A stretch of DNA of 64,000 nucleotides from Actinopolyspora saharensis (GTDB taxonomy: Bacteria; Actinomycetota; Actinomycetes; Mycobacteriales; Pseudonocardiaceae), in the NCBI RefSeq assembly GCF_900100925.1, contig NZ_FNKO01000002.1, forward strand, positions 744,001-808,000, written 5' to 3'. Positions 52,412 through 60,590 of this stretch are shown piece after piece. Position 1 is the stretch's first letter, and the number at the start of each line of letters is the position of its first letter. The translations under genes were made by a program, and so were the position numbers. Below the pieces are notes generated by a model. It had not been told where the DNA came from. It worked only from the letters and a program-made list of their open reading frames with translations, and did no database searches.

Positions 52412-52428
52412 AACCTATCTGATAGGTT
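52412..52428. promoter_or_regulatory. Perfect palindrome AACCTATCTGATAGGTT
   Basis: A 17-base perfect inverted repeat with a single central T lies 67 bases before the regulator start codon. It is the best operator candidate in the 376-base divergent region, which otherwise contains no gene. The divergent GntR protein is the most likely binder. Confidence 0.6.
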
Positions 52429-52495
52429 TTCTCGACGACAGCCGGGGACACCACCCGACCGGGACCGAGTGACGACGAGCAGACGAGGGCGCCGG

Positions 52496-53218
52496 ATGAC
52501 CCACACCGGAGACGCGGAGGGCGCCGAACCCGCCGACGCCGCGACCGCACTCGAGGAGCTGATCTTCGCGGAGTTCGAGGTCGGCGCCCTGCTCCCGTCC
52601 GAGTCCGCGCTCGCGGCGCGCCTGGAAGTAAGCAGGCTCACCGTTCGCGAGGCGATCCGCTCGTTGCAGGCGCGCGGCATCGTGGAGATCCGCAAGGGGC
52701 GCCGCCCGCGAGTGACCGCGCCGAGCGGTGACCAGGTGGGGGACTTCTTCAGCACGCTGCTGCGCTTCCGGCCGAGCTCGGTCTTCGAACTGCTCGAAGT
52801 GCGCCACGGCCTCGAGGTGCAGACCAGCACCCTCGCCGCGAGCAACGCGGGCTCGGGAGACATCTCGGCCCTGGAGTACTCGATACAGGCGATGAGCCGG
52901 GCCACCACTTCGGAGGAGTACCACGACGCCGACCTGCGCTTTCACGAGCTGCTCGCGCGCGCCTCCGGCAACCGGATGCTGGCCCTGCTGATAGAGGCCC
53001 TGGCGAGCAGCCTGCGCAACAGCATGATCGCGAGCTATCGGGGCCACCGCGTCCTCGGCGGCTCCCCCGAGGACGCCGCGCAACAACACCGCGAGGTGCT
53101 CGAACGCGTCCGGCATAACGATCCGGCCGCGGCCGCGGCCGCCATGCGCAAGCACCTCCGCACGACCGAGCGCGATCTGCGCGCAACATTCGCCACCCCG
53201 CCCGGTGAGGACTCATGA
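52496..53218 (+). CDS. GntR-family (FadR/FCD) regulator of sugar acid genes
   Basis: Transcriptional regulator of 240 residues. The N-terminal winged helix has LLPSESALAARLEVSRLTVR and EAIRSLQARGIVEIRKGRRP. The C-terminal all-helical FCD domain has LLEVRHGLEVQTSTLAASNA, DLRFHELLARASGNRML (metal/effector His) and QQHREVLERVRHNDP. ATG 52496 has GAGGG six bases upstream. It is divergent from dgoD and is followed by the lactonase, kinase and aldolase genes, so it probably represses the pathway and responds to a sugar acid. Confidence 0.87.
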   Translation: MTHTGDAEGAEPADAATALEELIFAEFEVGALLPSESALAARLEVSRLTVREAIRSLQARGIVEIRKGRRPRVTAPSGDQVGDFFSTLLRFRPSSVFELLEVRHGLEVQTSTLAASNAGSGDISALEYSIQAMSRATTSEEYHDADLRFHELLARASGNRMLALLIEALASSLRNSMIASYRGHRVLGGSPEDAAQQHREVLERVRHNDPAAAAAAMRKHLRTTERDLRATFATPPGEDS

Positions 53219-53338
53219 CAGCATCGGCGGCTCGGTCCGCACGACGGTGCGGGTGGCAAGCGTGGACGGTGGGCGGCGCGGCCGCTCGTGACCACCCACG
53301 CGACCGACCGGCTGGACTCGGCAACCAAGGAGCAGAGA

Positions 53339-54232
53339 ATGACCGGTGAATCCGCAGTGCTGCAGCTGGAAGCGGAACGGGCGACCGAAGTCTGCGCCGA
53401 GCACGGCGAAGGCCCCGTCTGGGACCCGACCACGGGGCAGCTGCACTGGGTGGACATGCTCGCGGGCGAGCTGCTCACTATGGTCCCCGGCGGCATCATC
53501 GGCCGCACCAAGCTCGGCACCGTGGCCGCGGTGGCCCGCCCGGTGGTCGGCGGTGGTCTCGTGCTGGCGCTGGAACGGGGATTCGCGCTGCTGCGCCCCG
53601 GCAGGCAGACCCCGGAATCGCTGCCCCAGCTGTGGAGCGACCCGTCGATCCGGATGAACGACGGCGGCTGTGACGCGCTCGGGCGGTTCTACGCGGGCTC
53701 CATGGCCTACGACGAGAGCCCGGGCAAGGGCACTCTCTGGCGGCTGGACGGGGCGCTGCGCGCCACGCGGGTCCTCGACGGAGTGACCATCTCCAACGGT
53801 CTGGTCTGGACCGAGGACGGCGACACCGCGTTCTACGTGGACACCCCGACCGGCCGCGTCGACCGTTTCGACGTCGACGAGCGCACCGGGGAGCCGCACA
53901 ACAGGCGCCCCGCCGTGCGCGTACCGAACGAGCTCGGCAGTCCGGACGGCTTGGCGCTGGACGCCGAGGGTTGCCTGTGGGTCGCGCTGTGGCAGGGCGG
54001 GGCCGTGCACCGCTACTCGCCCGACGGGCAGCTGCTCGCGCGGGTGCGCGTGCCGACCCCGCAGGTCACAGCCTGCGCGTTCGGCGGTCCCCGGATGGAG
54101 ACCCTCTACATCACCACCTCCCGCCAGGGGCGGGACGATCGTGACGACGGCTCGTCCGGGGCCCTCTTCCGAGTGACACCCGGTGTTCGCGGGACGCCCG
54201 TGCACCCGTTCCGTCTGGAGGAAAGCGAGTGA
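53339..54232 (+). CDS. SMP-30/gluconolactonase-family lactonase
   Basis: Six-bladed beta-propeller enzyme of 297 residues predicted to hydrolyse an aldonolactone. Metal-binding marks are EHGEGPVWDP (Glu), RMNDGGCDALGRFYAGSM, TISNGLVWTEDG (Asn) and GSPDGLALDAEG (Asp). ATG 53339 has AAGGAG six bases upstream; the frame is open to a GTG at 53288. It overlaps the kinase gene by four bases (GTGA). In this operon it would give galactonate or a related acid from its lactone. Confidence 0.87.
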   Translation: MTGESAVLQLEAERATEVCAEHGEGPVWDPTTGQLHWVDMLAGELLTMVPGGIIGRTKLGTVAAVARPVVGGGLVLALERGFALLRPGRQTPESLPQLWSDPSIRMNDGGCDALGRFYAGSMAYDESPGKGTLWRLDGALRATRVLDGVTISNGLVWTEDGDTAFYVDTPTGRVDRFDVDERTGEPHNRRPAVRVPNELGSPDGLALDAEGCLWVALWQGGAVHRYSPDGQLLARVRVPTPQVTACAFGGPRMETLYITTSRQGRDDRDDGSSGALFRVTPGVRGTPVHPFRLEESE

Positions 54233-55179
54233 CCCCGGATCTGATCACCTTCGGCGAGACGATGGGGCTGTTGTTGGCGCAGCCCGGCCTCCCGCTGGAG
54301 CACGCGGACAGCTTCCGACGTTCCGTCGCCGGAGCCGAGTCGAACACCGTCGTCGGCCTGGCCCGGCTCGGCCACTCCGTCGGGTGGTTCGGCCGGGTCG
54401 GCGACGACCCCTTCGGGCACGCGGCGCTGCGCGCGCTGCGCGGTGAAGGCGTGGACGTGTCCAGGGCTGTGGTCGACGAAACCCTGCCCACCGGCCTGCT
54501 GGTCCGGGACGCGCACGCGCAGCGTCCGATCGAGGTCTGCTACTACCGCTCCGGATCCGCGGGCAGCTCGCTGCGCCCCGCGGACGTGGACGAGCAGTGG
54601 ATCGCCTCGGCCCGCTCGCTGCACTTCACCGGCATCACGGCCGCGCTCTCCGAGGACGCCCGCGCCGCCGCCGAAAAAGCCGCGCACGTGGCCCGCGAGG
54701 CGGGAGTCCGAGTGAGCGTGGACCCGAACATCCGCCGGAAGCTGGCCGACGGGCCGCGGTGGCGGGAACTGCTGCGACCGCTGACCGGGTACGCCGACCT
54801 GGTGCTGACCGGGCTGGACGAGGCCGAGGAGATCAGCGGCCGCTCCGGCGAGCGGGACGCGGCCGCGTGGTTCCTCGAGCGGGGAGCCGAGCTGGTGGTG
54901 CTCAAGCTGGGCTCCGAGGGCGCCTGGGCCACCGACGGCACCGAGGAGTGGTTCCAGCGCGCCGCCCGGGTTCCGGTCGTGGACCCTGTCGGGGCGGGGG
55001 ACGCCTTCAACGCGGGCTTCCTGTCCGCGCGACTGCGGGGGCTGTCCGTTCCGGAGGCACTGGCCGAGGGGGTGGTCGTCGCGGGCAACGTGGTCCAGGT
55101 GGCCGGGGACATGGACGGGTTGCCGAACTCCAGGGTGGTGGAGTTGAGCAGTAAGTCCGAACAGATCACCACTCGGTAG
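54229..55179 (+). CDS. PfkB-family 2-keto-3-deoxy sugar acid kinase
   Basis: Carbohydrate kinase of 316 residues. It starts DLITFGETMGLLLAQPG, typical of KDG kinases. It has VAGAESNTVVGLARLG, the GRVGDDPFGHAAL turn, and the catalytic PVGAGDAFNAGFLSARLRG (anion hole GAGD). Classic E. coli DgoK is of another fold, so this is a PfkB replacement in a galactonate-type operon. It is translationally coupled to the lactonase. The product would be 2-keto-3-deoxy-6-phosphogluconate or -galactonate. Confidence 0.88.
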   Translation: MTPDLITFGETMGLLLAQPGLPLEHADSFRRSVAGAESNTVVGLARLGHSVGWFGRVGDDPFGHAALRALRGEGVDVSRAVVDETLPTGLLVRDAHAQRPIEVCYYRSGSAGSSLRPADVDEQWIASARSLHFTGITAALSEDARAAAEKAAHVAREAGVRVSVDPNIRRKLADGPRWRELLRPLTGYADLVLTGLDEAEEISGRSGERDAAAWFLERGAELVVLKLGSEGAWATDGTEEWFQRAARVPVVDPVGAGDAFNAGFLSARLRGLSVPEALAEGVVVAGNVVQVAGDMDGLPNSRVVELSSKSEQITTR

Positions 55180-55188
55180 GGGAGCAAC

Positions 55189-55401
55189 GAGGTTCCACCT
55201 GTCCCCTGTCGTAGGTGGTTGCGTGGCGGAACCTCAGTCGGGGTCTCGCTGCGGGATCCTCGACATCGGGTAGCGACAGCGCTCGCGTTGGCGCGGAGGC
55301 TTCTCGGGGACTCGGGCTGCGCAGGCTCGTAAGCGCTCGCGTTGGGACGGAAGGTTGTCCGGGGACTGGCTTGGCGCGGGTGGGTCGTGCGTGGCGGAAC
55401 C
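55189..55401. repeat. Structured dispersed repeat after the kinase gene
   Basis: GAGGTTCCACC (55189-55199) is mirrored by GGCGGAACCTC (55225-55235, one mismatch), with an inner CCACCT/AGGTGG pair. The segment starting AGGTGGTTGC at 55213 is similar over about 50 bases to the element at 2875. A shorter copy GTGCGTGGCGGAACC lies at 55387-55401. The whole 383-base gap to the aldolase gene has no supported coding sequence. Confidence 0.5.
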
Positions 55402-55562
55402 GCGGCGGTGCCTGCTGCTCGGGCCCGCAAGTGTCCACATCGGAGGTAATCCTCGCTCGGGAGCTCCTGCCGGGGAGCTCGGCGCTGCCCGCGCCGGAGA
55501 CCGAGGCGGACGAAGACTCGAGAACAACAGCGCGGAAGCGGAGATTACCGGGAGGTAGGCAA

Positions 55563-56186
55563 ATGTATCGCTGGCAAGCGATGAACGTCATCGCGGAGCA
55601 CGGCGTGGTGGGCATCATTCGCGCGGAAACGGCGCAGCAGGCAGGCCTGCGGGCCAGAACTTGCCTGGACGCCGGACTGTCCGTGCTGGAGATCTCGCTG
55701 ACCACCCCGGACGCTCCCGAGCTGATCAGGGAGCTCCGCCGGGAGTACCCCTCGGCTCTGCTCGGAGCGGGAACAGTGCTCGACGCCGCCGCGGCGTGGA
55801 CGGCCGTGGAAGCAGGCGCCGGGTTCCTCGTCTCGCCGTCGCTGCACGAGGAGGTGGTCAGCACGGGTCACCGGTACGGAGCTGCGGTGATCCCGGGGAC
55901 CGACACTCCCGGCGAGATCGTGCAAGCGCTGTCGGCGGGAGCGGACGCGATCAAGCTGTTCCCCGCGAGCAGGTGGACTCCCGAGAGCATGCGCGACGTG
56001 CTGGCCGCGCTGCCGCAGGCGCCGCTGGTGCCGACCGGTGGCGTGTCGCTGGACAACGCCCCCGACTGGATAGCCGCTGGGGCCGTCGCGGTCGGGATGG
56101 GGTCCGCCCTGTCCAAGGGAAGCACCGATGAGGCCACCGAGCGGATATCCGACCTGCGCACGCGGATCAGAGCGGCGCGCGGGTGA
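55563..56186 (+). CDS. KDPG/KDPGal aldolase
   Basis: Class I aldolase of 207 residues that cleaves 2-keto-3-deoxy-6-phospho-sugar acids to pyruvate and glyceraldehyde 3-phosphate. It shows VVGIIRAETAQQAGLRA, SVLEISLTTPDAPELI (catalytic Glu), LGAGTVLDA, ADAIKLFPAS (Schiff-base Lys) and PLVPTGGVSLDNAPDW. ATG 55563 has GGGAGG seven bases upstream; the longer open frame upstream is a repeat region and not protein-like. Its separation from the kinase by repeats suggests a later insertion into the operon. Confidence 0.9.
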   Translation: MYRWQAMNVIAEHGVVGIIRAETAQQAGLRARTCLDAGLSVLEISLTTPDAPELIRELRREYPSALLGAGTVLDAAAAWTAVEAGAGFLVSPSLHEEVVSTGHRYGAAVIPGTDTPGEIVQALSAGADAIKLFPASRWTPESMRDVLAALPQAPLVPTGGVSLDNAPDWIAAGAVAVGMGSALSKGSTDEATERISDLRTRIRAARG

Positions 56187-56234
56187 GCGCACTCGTTCCG
56201 CCTCGCCCGCATCGAGGAGTACCGAGAACAGGGA

Positions 56235-56516
56235 ATGAGCAACTGGGACGCGGTCGTGGCACTGTTCGCCCTCGCCACGGCTAAGATCTCGTTCATCAAG
56301 CGGTTCGGGATCGGCACGGGGCTGGCCATCGTGATCGACGCGCCCGTCGTGCGGGGGATCATGGTGCTCGCAATCCTGCGGTTGATGGGCGACCGGAGTT
56401 GGTGGTCACCTCGTGCGCTGAGAAAACTGTACAACAAATTCGGTCTCTCCGAGGGAGAACCGGGCCAGCCGGGACCACAACAGGAACCAGCGAAGGAGGC
56501 CACCCCGACAAACTGA
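56235..56516 (+). pseudogene. C-terminal remnant of an MmpL/RND transporter
   Basis: The 93-residue frame aligns by eye with the very end of MmpL-family exporters: ISFIKRFGIGTGLAIVIDAP, VVRGIMVLAILRLMGDRSWW and RALRKLYNKFGLSE. These correspond to the last two membrane helices and the short cytosolic tail. The remaining 600 or more residues of such a transporter are absent. An ATG at 56235 is present, but a functional protein is unlikely. Confidence 0.65.
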
Positions 56517-56599
56517 CGCGCACCCGCGCTTTCCCGTACCGTTCCACCTCGCCCGGAGTGCCGTGCACTCGCCGGGCGAGGTTTGCATCGAAGGAAATC

Positions 56600-57127
56600 A
56601 TGAGAATTCCGGAGAATTGGGGAGCCACTTCCCAGGAAATCAATGGAACCTACCCGTGCGACAAGTTGCTGGACCGCCCAGCAGACGTGTGGTTCCGCGC
56701 GACCACCGTGCACGCGGCAGCTCCGACCGTTTATCGCTGGCTGTGCCAGTTGAAAGCGGCACCGTACAGCTACGACATGCTGGACAATTTCGGCCGCCGC
56801 AGCCCTCGCCGGCTGACACCCGGCGTCGATTCCCTCGCTACGGGGGACACGGTCATGACTATCTTCCGGCTGGTTGAATTCGCGCGAGACGACCATTTAA
56901 CGCTCAAACTGCACACGCCGGTCGCCATACGCATCTTCGGAGAACTGGCGATCAGCTATGTGGTCCGCGAGGTCGCCGACCACCAGACCCGCCTGTGCGT
57001 CAAAATGCGGGTGACCGATCCGCCTGGGTTGCTGGGAGAACCGCGCCGCAAGGCACTCGCTTGGGGGGACCTGTTGATGATGCGACGTCAGCTGAGGACG
57101 TTCAAAGAACTCGCCGAGGCTTCCTGA
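56600..57127 (+). CDS. SRPBCC-family protein
   Basis: Protein of 175 residues that looks like a START/SRPBCC ligand-binding fold. PADVWFRATTVHAAAPTVYRW has the VHAPxxxVWxW-type entry. SYDMLDNFGRRSPRRLTPG and VREVADHQTRLCVKMRV are the later strands. AAGGA lies before ATG 56600. It sits between an MmpL remnant and a helicase remnant. From memory, SRPBCC genes can follow MmpL genes in actinobacteria, so this may be the surviving member of a lost pair. Ligand unknown. Confidence 0.7.
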   Translation: MRIPENWGATSQEINGTYPCDKLLDRPADVWFRATTVHAAAPTVYRWLCQLKAAPYSYDMLDNFGRRSPRRLTPGVDSLATGDTVMTIFRLVEFARDDHLTLKLHTPVAIRIFGELAISYVVREVADHQTRLCVKMRVTDPPGLLGEPRRKALAWGDLLMMRRQLRTFKELAEAS

Positions 57128-57129
57128 GC

Positions 57130-57365
57130 TTGTACATCGATCGGTAGACGATGAGCAGCAGCTCTTGCACAGCTCCAGCGGGTCAGCCCCCCGGGAAGGT
57201 GCTGTGAAGCCTCGGGCGCGACCAGGAGCTGCCGACTGGTCGGGGTCACCGATGATCCTCATGTCGTGGGAGAAGAGCTCGCGCAGCGCGGCGTGCTGGA
57301 CGGGTGTGGTCCTGCATCTCGTCGACCAGCAGTTGCGGATGTGACTGCAGCCCTCCTGCCGGGAA
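57130..57365 (-). pseudogene. Fragment of a UvrD/HelD-like helicase
   Basis: On the minus strand one frame reads HPQLLVDEMQDHT, the Walker B region of superfamily 1 helicases. After a one-base shift the next frame continues PVQHAALRELF, then MRIIGDPDQSAAP (motif III-like GDPxQS) and GFTAP. No start, Walker A or C-terminal domain is visible. This is a decayed, frameshifted fragment that abuts the SRPBCC gene. Confidence 0.55.
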
Positions 57366-57857
57366 GAGCGACACCTCCGATCCGCCACCAAGAACCTCTG
57401 ACGAAGGGCTTCGTCCGCCCCGAATGGTCCGCGGCGAGCTCCGCGTTCGCATCGGTGGCGCGCAGGTGCACCGCGCTGCCGCTGCCCGGCAGCCGACCCG
57501 CCGCCGGATCGGCCTCGACCGGTCGCGGCGACGAGCACAGCGGCACCCGCTCGTCCAGCGCGTTCACCGCCAGTTCCGGTTCGGGGAGCCACAGCAGACC
57601 GGAACCGGCCCCATCGCGCGACTTTTCCGACGCGCCCCGGCCGCACGAAATTCCCGGACGAACGGGCGAAGTCGAAAATCCCGAACTCTGTTCCTCCCAA
57701 TGGGCCTGCCGGAGCAACGCACTGGTTCTTTCGGACGGAACACTTTGTCCTCAACACGACAAAAGTTTGTTCATTCGCGACACTAGGTATTGCGCACCCC
57801 GAAAAACGTGATTAACGTCTCATCCCACTCGATCCGCACGGCGATGGGAGACGGGCA
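57366..57857. other. Degenerate region before the ROK gene
   Basis: Nearly 500 bases with no intact gene; parts may be further debris of the helicase. The last 100 bases are AT-richer and must hold the ROK promoter. AACGT is repeated directly at 57805-57809 and 57814-57818, a possible operator half-site pair. Confidence 0.35.
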
Positions 57858-59066
57858 GTGCCGCGAATCGCGTTACGTCCGGAGAACGCGCAGCAGGCTC
57901 AGCTGCTGAGGCTGCTGCGCGGGAACGGACCGCACTCACGAGCCGAGCTGGGCGAGGCCGTCCGCCTGTCCCGCTCGAAGCTGGCGAACGAGCTGGACCG
58001 CCTCATCGAGCAGGGCTTCGTCGAGAGCGGAGGATTCGCGGCCTCCCGCGGTGGCCGTCGTTCCTCGATCGTGCGGCTGTCGGACAGCATTCGCTTCGCG
58101 GGAATCGACATCGGGGCCACCTCGGTGGACGTGGCGGTCACGAACGGCGAGCTGGAAGTGCTCGGACACCGCAGCGCCGAGGTCGGCGTGCACCGGGGCC
58201 CTTCGGCAGTGCTGGACGTGGCGCTGGACCTGCTCGGCAAACTCCGCGCGGAGGGCACGGCCCCGGACGTCCACGGTGCCGGGATCGGCATCCCCGGCCC
58301 GGTGAGCTTCCGGGACGGCGTGCCCGTCATGCCGCCCATCATGCCCGGCTGGGACCAGTACCCCGTTCGGGAGGCGATGAGCCACGAGCTCGGGGTGCCC
58401 GTCCAGGTGGACAACGACGTGAACTTGATGGCGCTGGGCGAGCACCAAGCGGGAGTCGCCCGCTCCGTCGATGACTTCCTGCTGGTCAAGATAGGCACCG
58501 GAATCGGCTGCGGAATCGTCGTCGGCGGCAACGTGCACCGCGGAGTGTCCGGCAGCGCAGGCGATATCGGCCACATCCAGATCGACGAGAACGGCCCGCC
58601 GTGCGCGTGCGGCAACAGCGGGTGCCTGGAGGCCTACGCCAGCGGCACCGCCCTCGCCCGCGACGCGATGGCCGCGGCGCGGGCGGGACGGTCCACACAT
58701 CTCGCCGAGCTGCTCGAGCACGCGGAGGCGCTCACGGCCGCCGACGTCACCGAGGCGGTCGCGGCCGGAGACCCGGTCGCCGTGCAGCTGTTGCGCTCCG
58801 GAGGTCACCGCGTCGGCCAGGTGCTGGCCAGCCTGGTCAGCTTCTTCAACCCCGGCCTCGTCGTGGTGGCCGGTGGCGTGGCCGGCGCGGGGCACTCGCT
58901 GCTGGCCGAGATCCGCAGCGCGGTCTACCGCAGATCGCTGCCGCTGGCCACGGGCAACCTGCCGATCGTGCTCTCCGAACTCGCCACCGCAGCGGGTGCC
59001 GTCGGCGGAGCCCGGCTGATCAGCGACCAGGTCTTCTCCGTCCCGCGCGGCGCGGAAGAACGCTAG
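57858..59066 (+). CDS. ROK-family transcriptional regulator
   Basis: Sugar-responsive repressor of 402 residues. The N-terminal helix-turn-helix (about 15-70) has GPHSRAELGEAVRLSRSKLA. The ROK domain starts with FAGIDIGATSVDVAV (ATP-type motif) and continues GIGIPGPVSFRDGV. The zinc-binding CACGNSGCLEAY and the preceding GDIGHIQID segment are intact. GTG 57858 opens the frame. It lies 12 bases upstream of the ABC importer genes on the same strand and so most likely controls them. Confidence 0.9.
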   Translation: MPRIALRPENAQQAQLLRLLRGNGPHSRAELGEAVRLSRSKLANELDRLIEQGFVESGGFAASRGGRRSSIVRLSDSIRFAGIDIGATSVDVAVTNGELEVLGHRSAEVGVHRGPSAVLDVALDLLGKLRAEGTAPDVHGAGIGIPGPVSFRDGVPVMPPIMPGWDQYPVREAMSHELGVPVQVDNDVNLMALGEHQAGVARSVDDFLLVKIGTGIGCGIVVGGNVHRGVSGSAGDIGHIQIDENGPPCACGNSGCLEAYASGTALARDAMAAARAGRSTHLAELLEHAEALTAADVTEAVAAGDPVAVQLLRSGGHRVGQVLASLVSFFNPGLVVVAGGVAGAGHSLLAEIRSAVYRRSLPLATGNLPIVLSELATAAGAVGGARLISDQVFSVPRGAEER

Positions 59067-59078
59067 GAGGGTCGGAGG

Positions 59079-60590
59079 ATGAGTGACGCGTTGCTGCGCA
59101 TGAGCGACATCGTCAAAACGTTCCCGGGCGTTCGCGCACTGGACGGCGTCGACCTGGAGGTCCGCCCCGGTGAGGTGCACTGCCTGCTCGGGCAGAACGG
59201 AGCGGGCAAGTCGACGCTGATCAAGGTGCTCTCCGGTGCTCAGCAGCCGGACGGGGGGACCATCGAGTGGAACGACTCCGAAGTGGCGCTGCGCACCCCC
59301 GCCACCGCCATGAAGCTGGGAATCGCGACGATCTACCAGGAGCTCGACCTCGTGGACGGGCTGTCCGTGGCGGAGAACGTGTTCCTCGGGCACGAGCGCT
59401 CCACAGCGGGCTTCTCCCGCCGCGCCGAGATGCTCCGGGCCACCCGCGAGCTGCTCGAACGGCTCGGGCACGGCGACATCGACCCGGCGCGGACCGTGGG
59501 CGAGCTCCCGGTGGCGAGCAAGCAGCTGGTCAGCATGGCCCGGGCCCTTTCCCACGACGCGCGGCTGATCGTCATGGACGAACCGTCCGCCGTCCTGGCG
59601 CACGACGAGATCTCCGGACTCTTCCGGGTGATCGAGGGACTCACCGCAGCGGGAATAGCGGTGATCTACATATCCCACAGGTTGGAGGAGATCCGCGAGG
59701 TCGGCGACCGGATAACCGTCCTCAAGGACGGTCACACCGTGGACCGGGGTCTGCCCGCCGCGCGGACGTCGACGGAGCGGGTCGTGTCGCTGATGACCGG
59801 CCGCGACGTTCAGTCGGCGTTTCCGGAGCGCCGCGGTGAGGAGGCCCGCTCCGGGAGCCGGGAGCTGCTGCGCGTGGAGCGGCTGAGCCGGCGCGGGGAG
59901 TTCACCGACGTGTCGTTCACCGTCCACTCGGGCGAGATCCTCGGAATGGCCGGGCTCGTGGGCGCGGGAAGGTCCGAGATACTGCAGACCGTCTACGGCG
60001 CGCGCAAGCCCGACTCCGGCCGCGTGCTGCTCGACGGTCGTCGACTGCGCCCCGGAAGCGTGCGCTCGGCCGTCCGCGCGGGGATGGGCTTCGCCCCGGA
60101 GGAGCGCAAGAGCCAGGCGCTGGTTCCCTACGAGTCGATCGCGCGCAACGTCTCGCTGGCGGCGTTGGGCCGGTACGCCCGGCTGGGCTGGGTCGACCGC
60201 GGATCCGAACGAGCCGCGGCGGAGGAGGTCACCCGCTCCCTGCGGTTGCGACCGTCCGACACGGAGCAGCCGATACGAGTGCTGTCCGGGGGAAACCAGC
60301 AGAAGGCCATCGTGGCCCGGTGGCTGCTCGCCGACTGCGGGGTGCTGCTGCTGGACGAACCGACCAGGGGCGTCGACGTGGGGGCCAAGTCCGAGATCCA
60401 CGCGCTGGTGCGGGAGCTCGCCGATTCCGGTGTGGGCGTGATTCTGGTTTCCAGCGAGCTCCCCGAGGTCCTCGGGCTCTCCGATCGCGTGCTCGTGCTG
60501 CGCGAGGGCCGGGTGGTCCGCGAGGCCGCGAGCGAAGCCATCGACGAGCACGAAGTGCTCGACCTGTTCATCGAAGGGAGCGCCGCGTGA
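59079..60590 (+). CDS. Sugar ABC transporter ATPase (RbsA/XylG type)
   Basis: Cytosolic ATPase of 503 residues with two ABC domains. The first has GQNGAGKSTLIKVLSG and the signature region replaced by VGELPVASKQLVSMARAL before DEPSAVLA. The second has the degenerate Walker A GLVGAGRSEILQT, then LSGGNQQKAIVARWL and DEPTRGVDVGA. This double-ABC design is specific to monosaccharide importers of the ribose/xylose/galactose class. AGGAGG lies upstream of ATG 59079. It overlaps the permease start by four bases. Confidence 0.94.
   Translation: MSDALLRMSDIVKTFPGVRALDGVDLEVRPGEVHCLLGQNGAGKSTLIKVLSGAQQPDGGTIEWNDSEVALRTPATAMKLGIATIYQELDLVDGLSVAENVFLGHERSTAGFSRRAEMLRATRELLERLGHGDIDPARTVGELPVASKQLVSMARALSHDARLIVMDEPSAVLAHDEISGLFRVIEGLTAAGIAVIYISHRLEEIREVGDRITVLKDGHTVDRGLPAARTSTERVVSLMTGRDVQSAFPERRGEEARSGSRELLRVERLSRRGEFTDVSFTVHSGEILGMAGLVGAGRSEILQTVYGARKPDSGRVLLDGRRLRPGSVRSAVRAGMGFAPEERKSQALVPYESIARNVSLAALGRYARLGWVDRGSERAAAEEVTRSLRLRPSDTEQPIRVLSGGNQQKAIVARWLLADCGVLLLDEPTRGVDVGAKSEIHALVRELADSGVGVILVSSELPEVLGLSDRVLVLREGRVVREAASEAIDEHEVLDLFIEGSAA

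Noticed and set aside
57936..60551. An 871-codon minus-strand open frame opposite the ROK and ABC ATPase genes
   Set aside because: Composition is His/Gln/Val-rich nonsense typical of antisense frames in high-GC DNA; the plus-strand genes show intact motifs.
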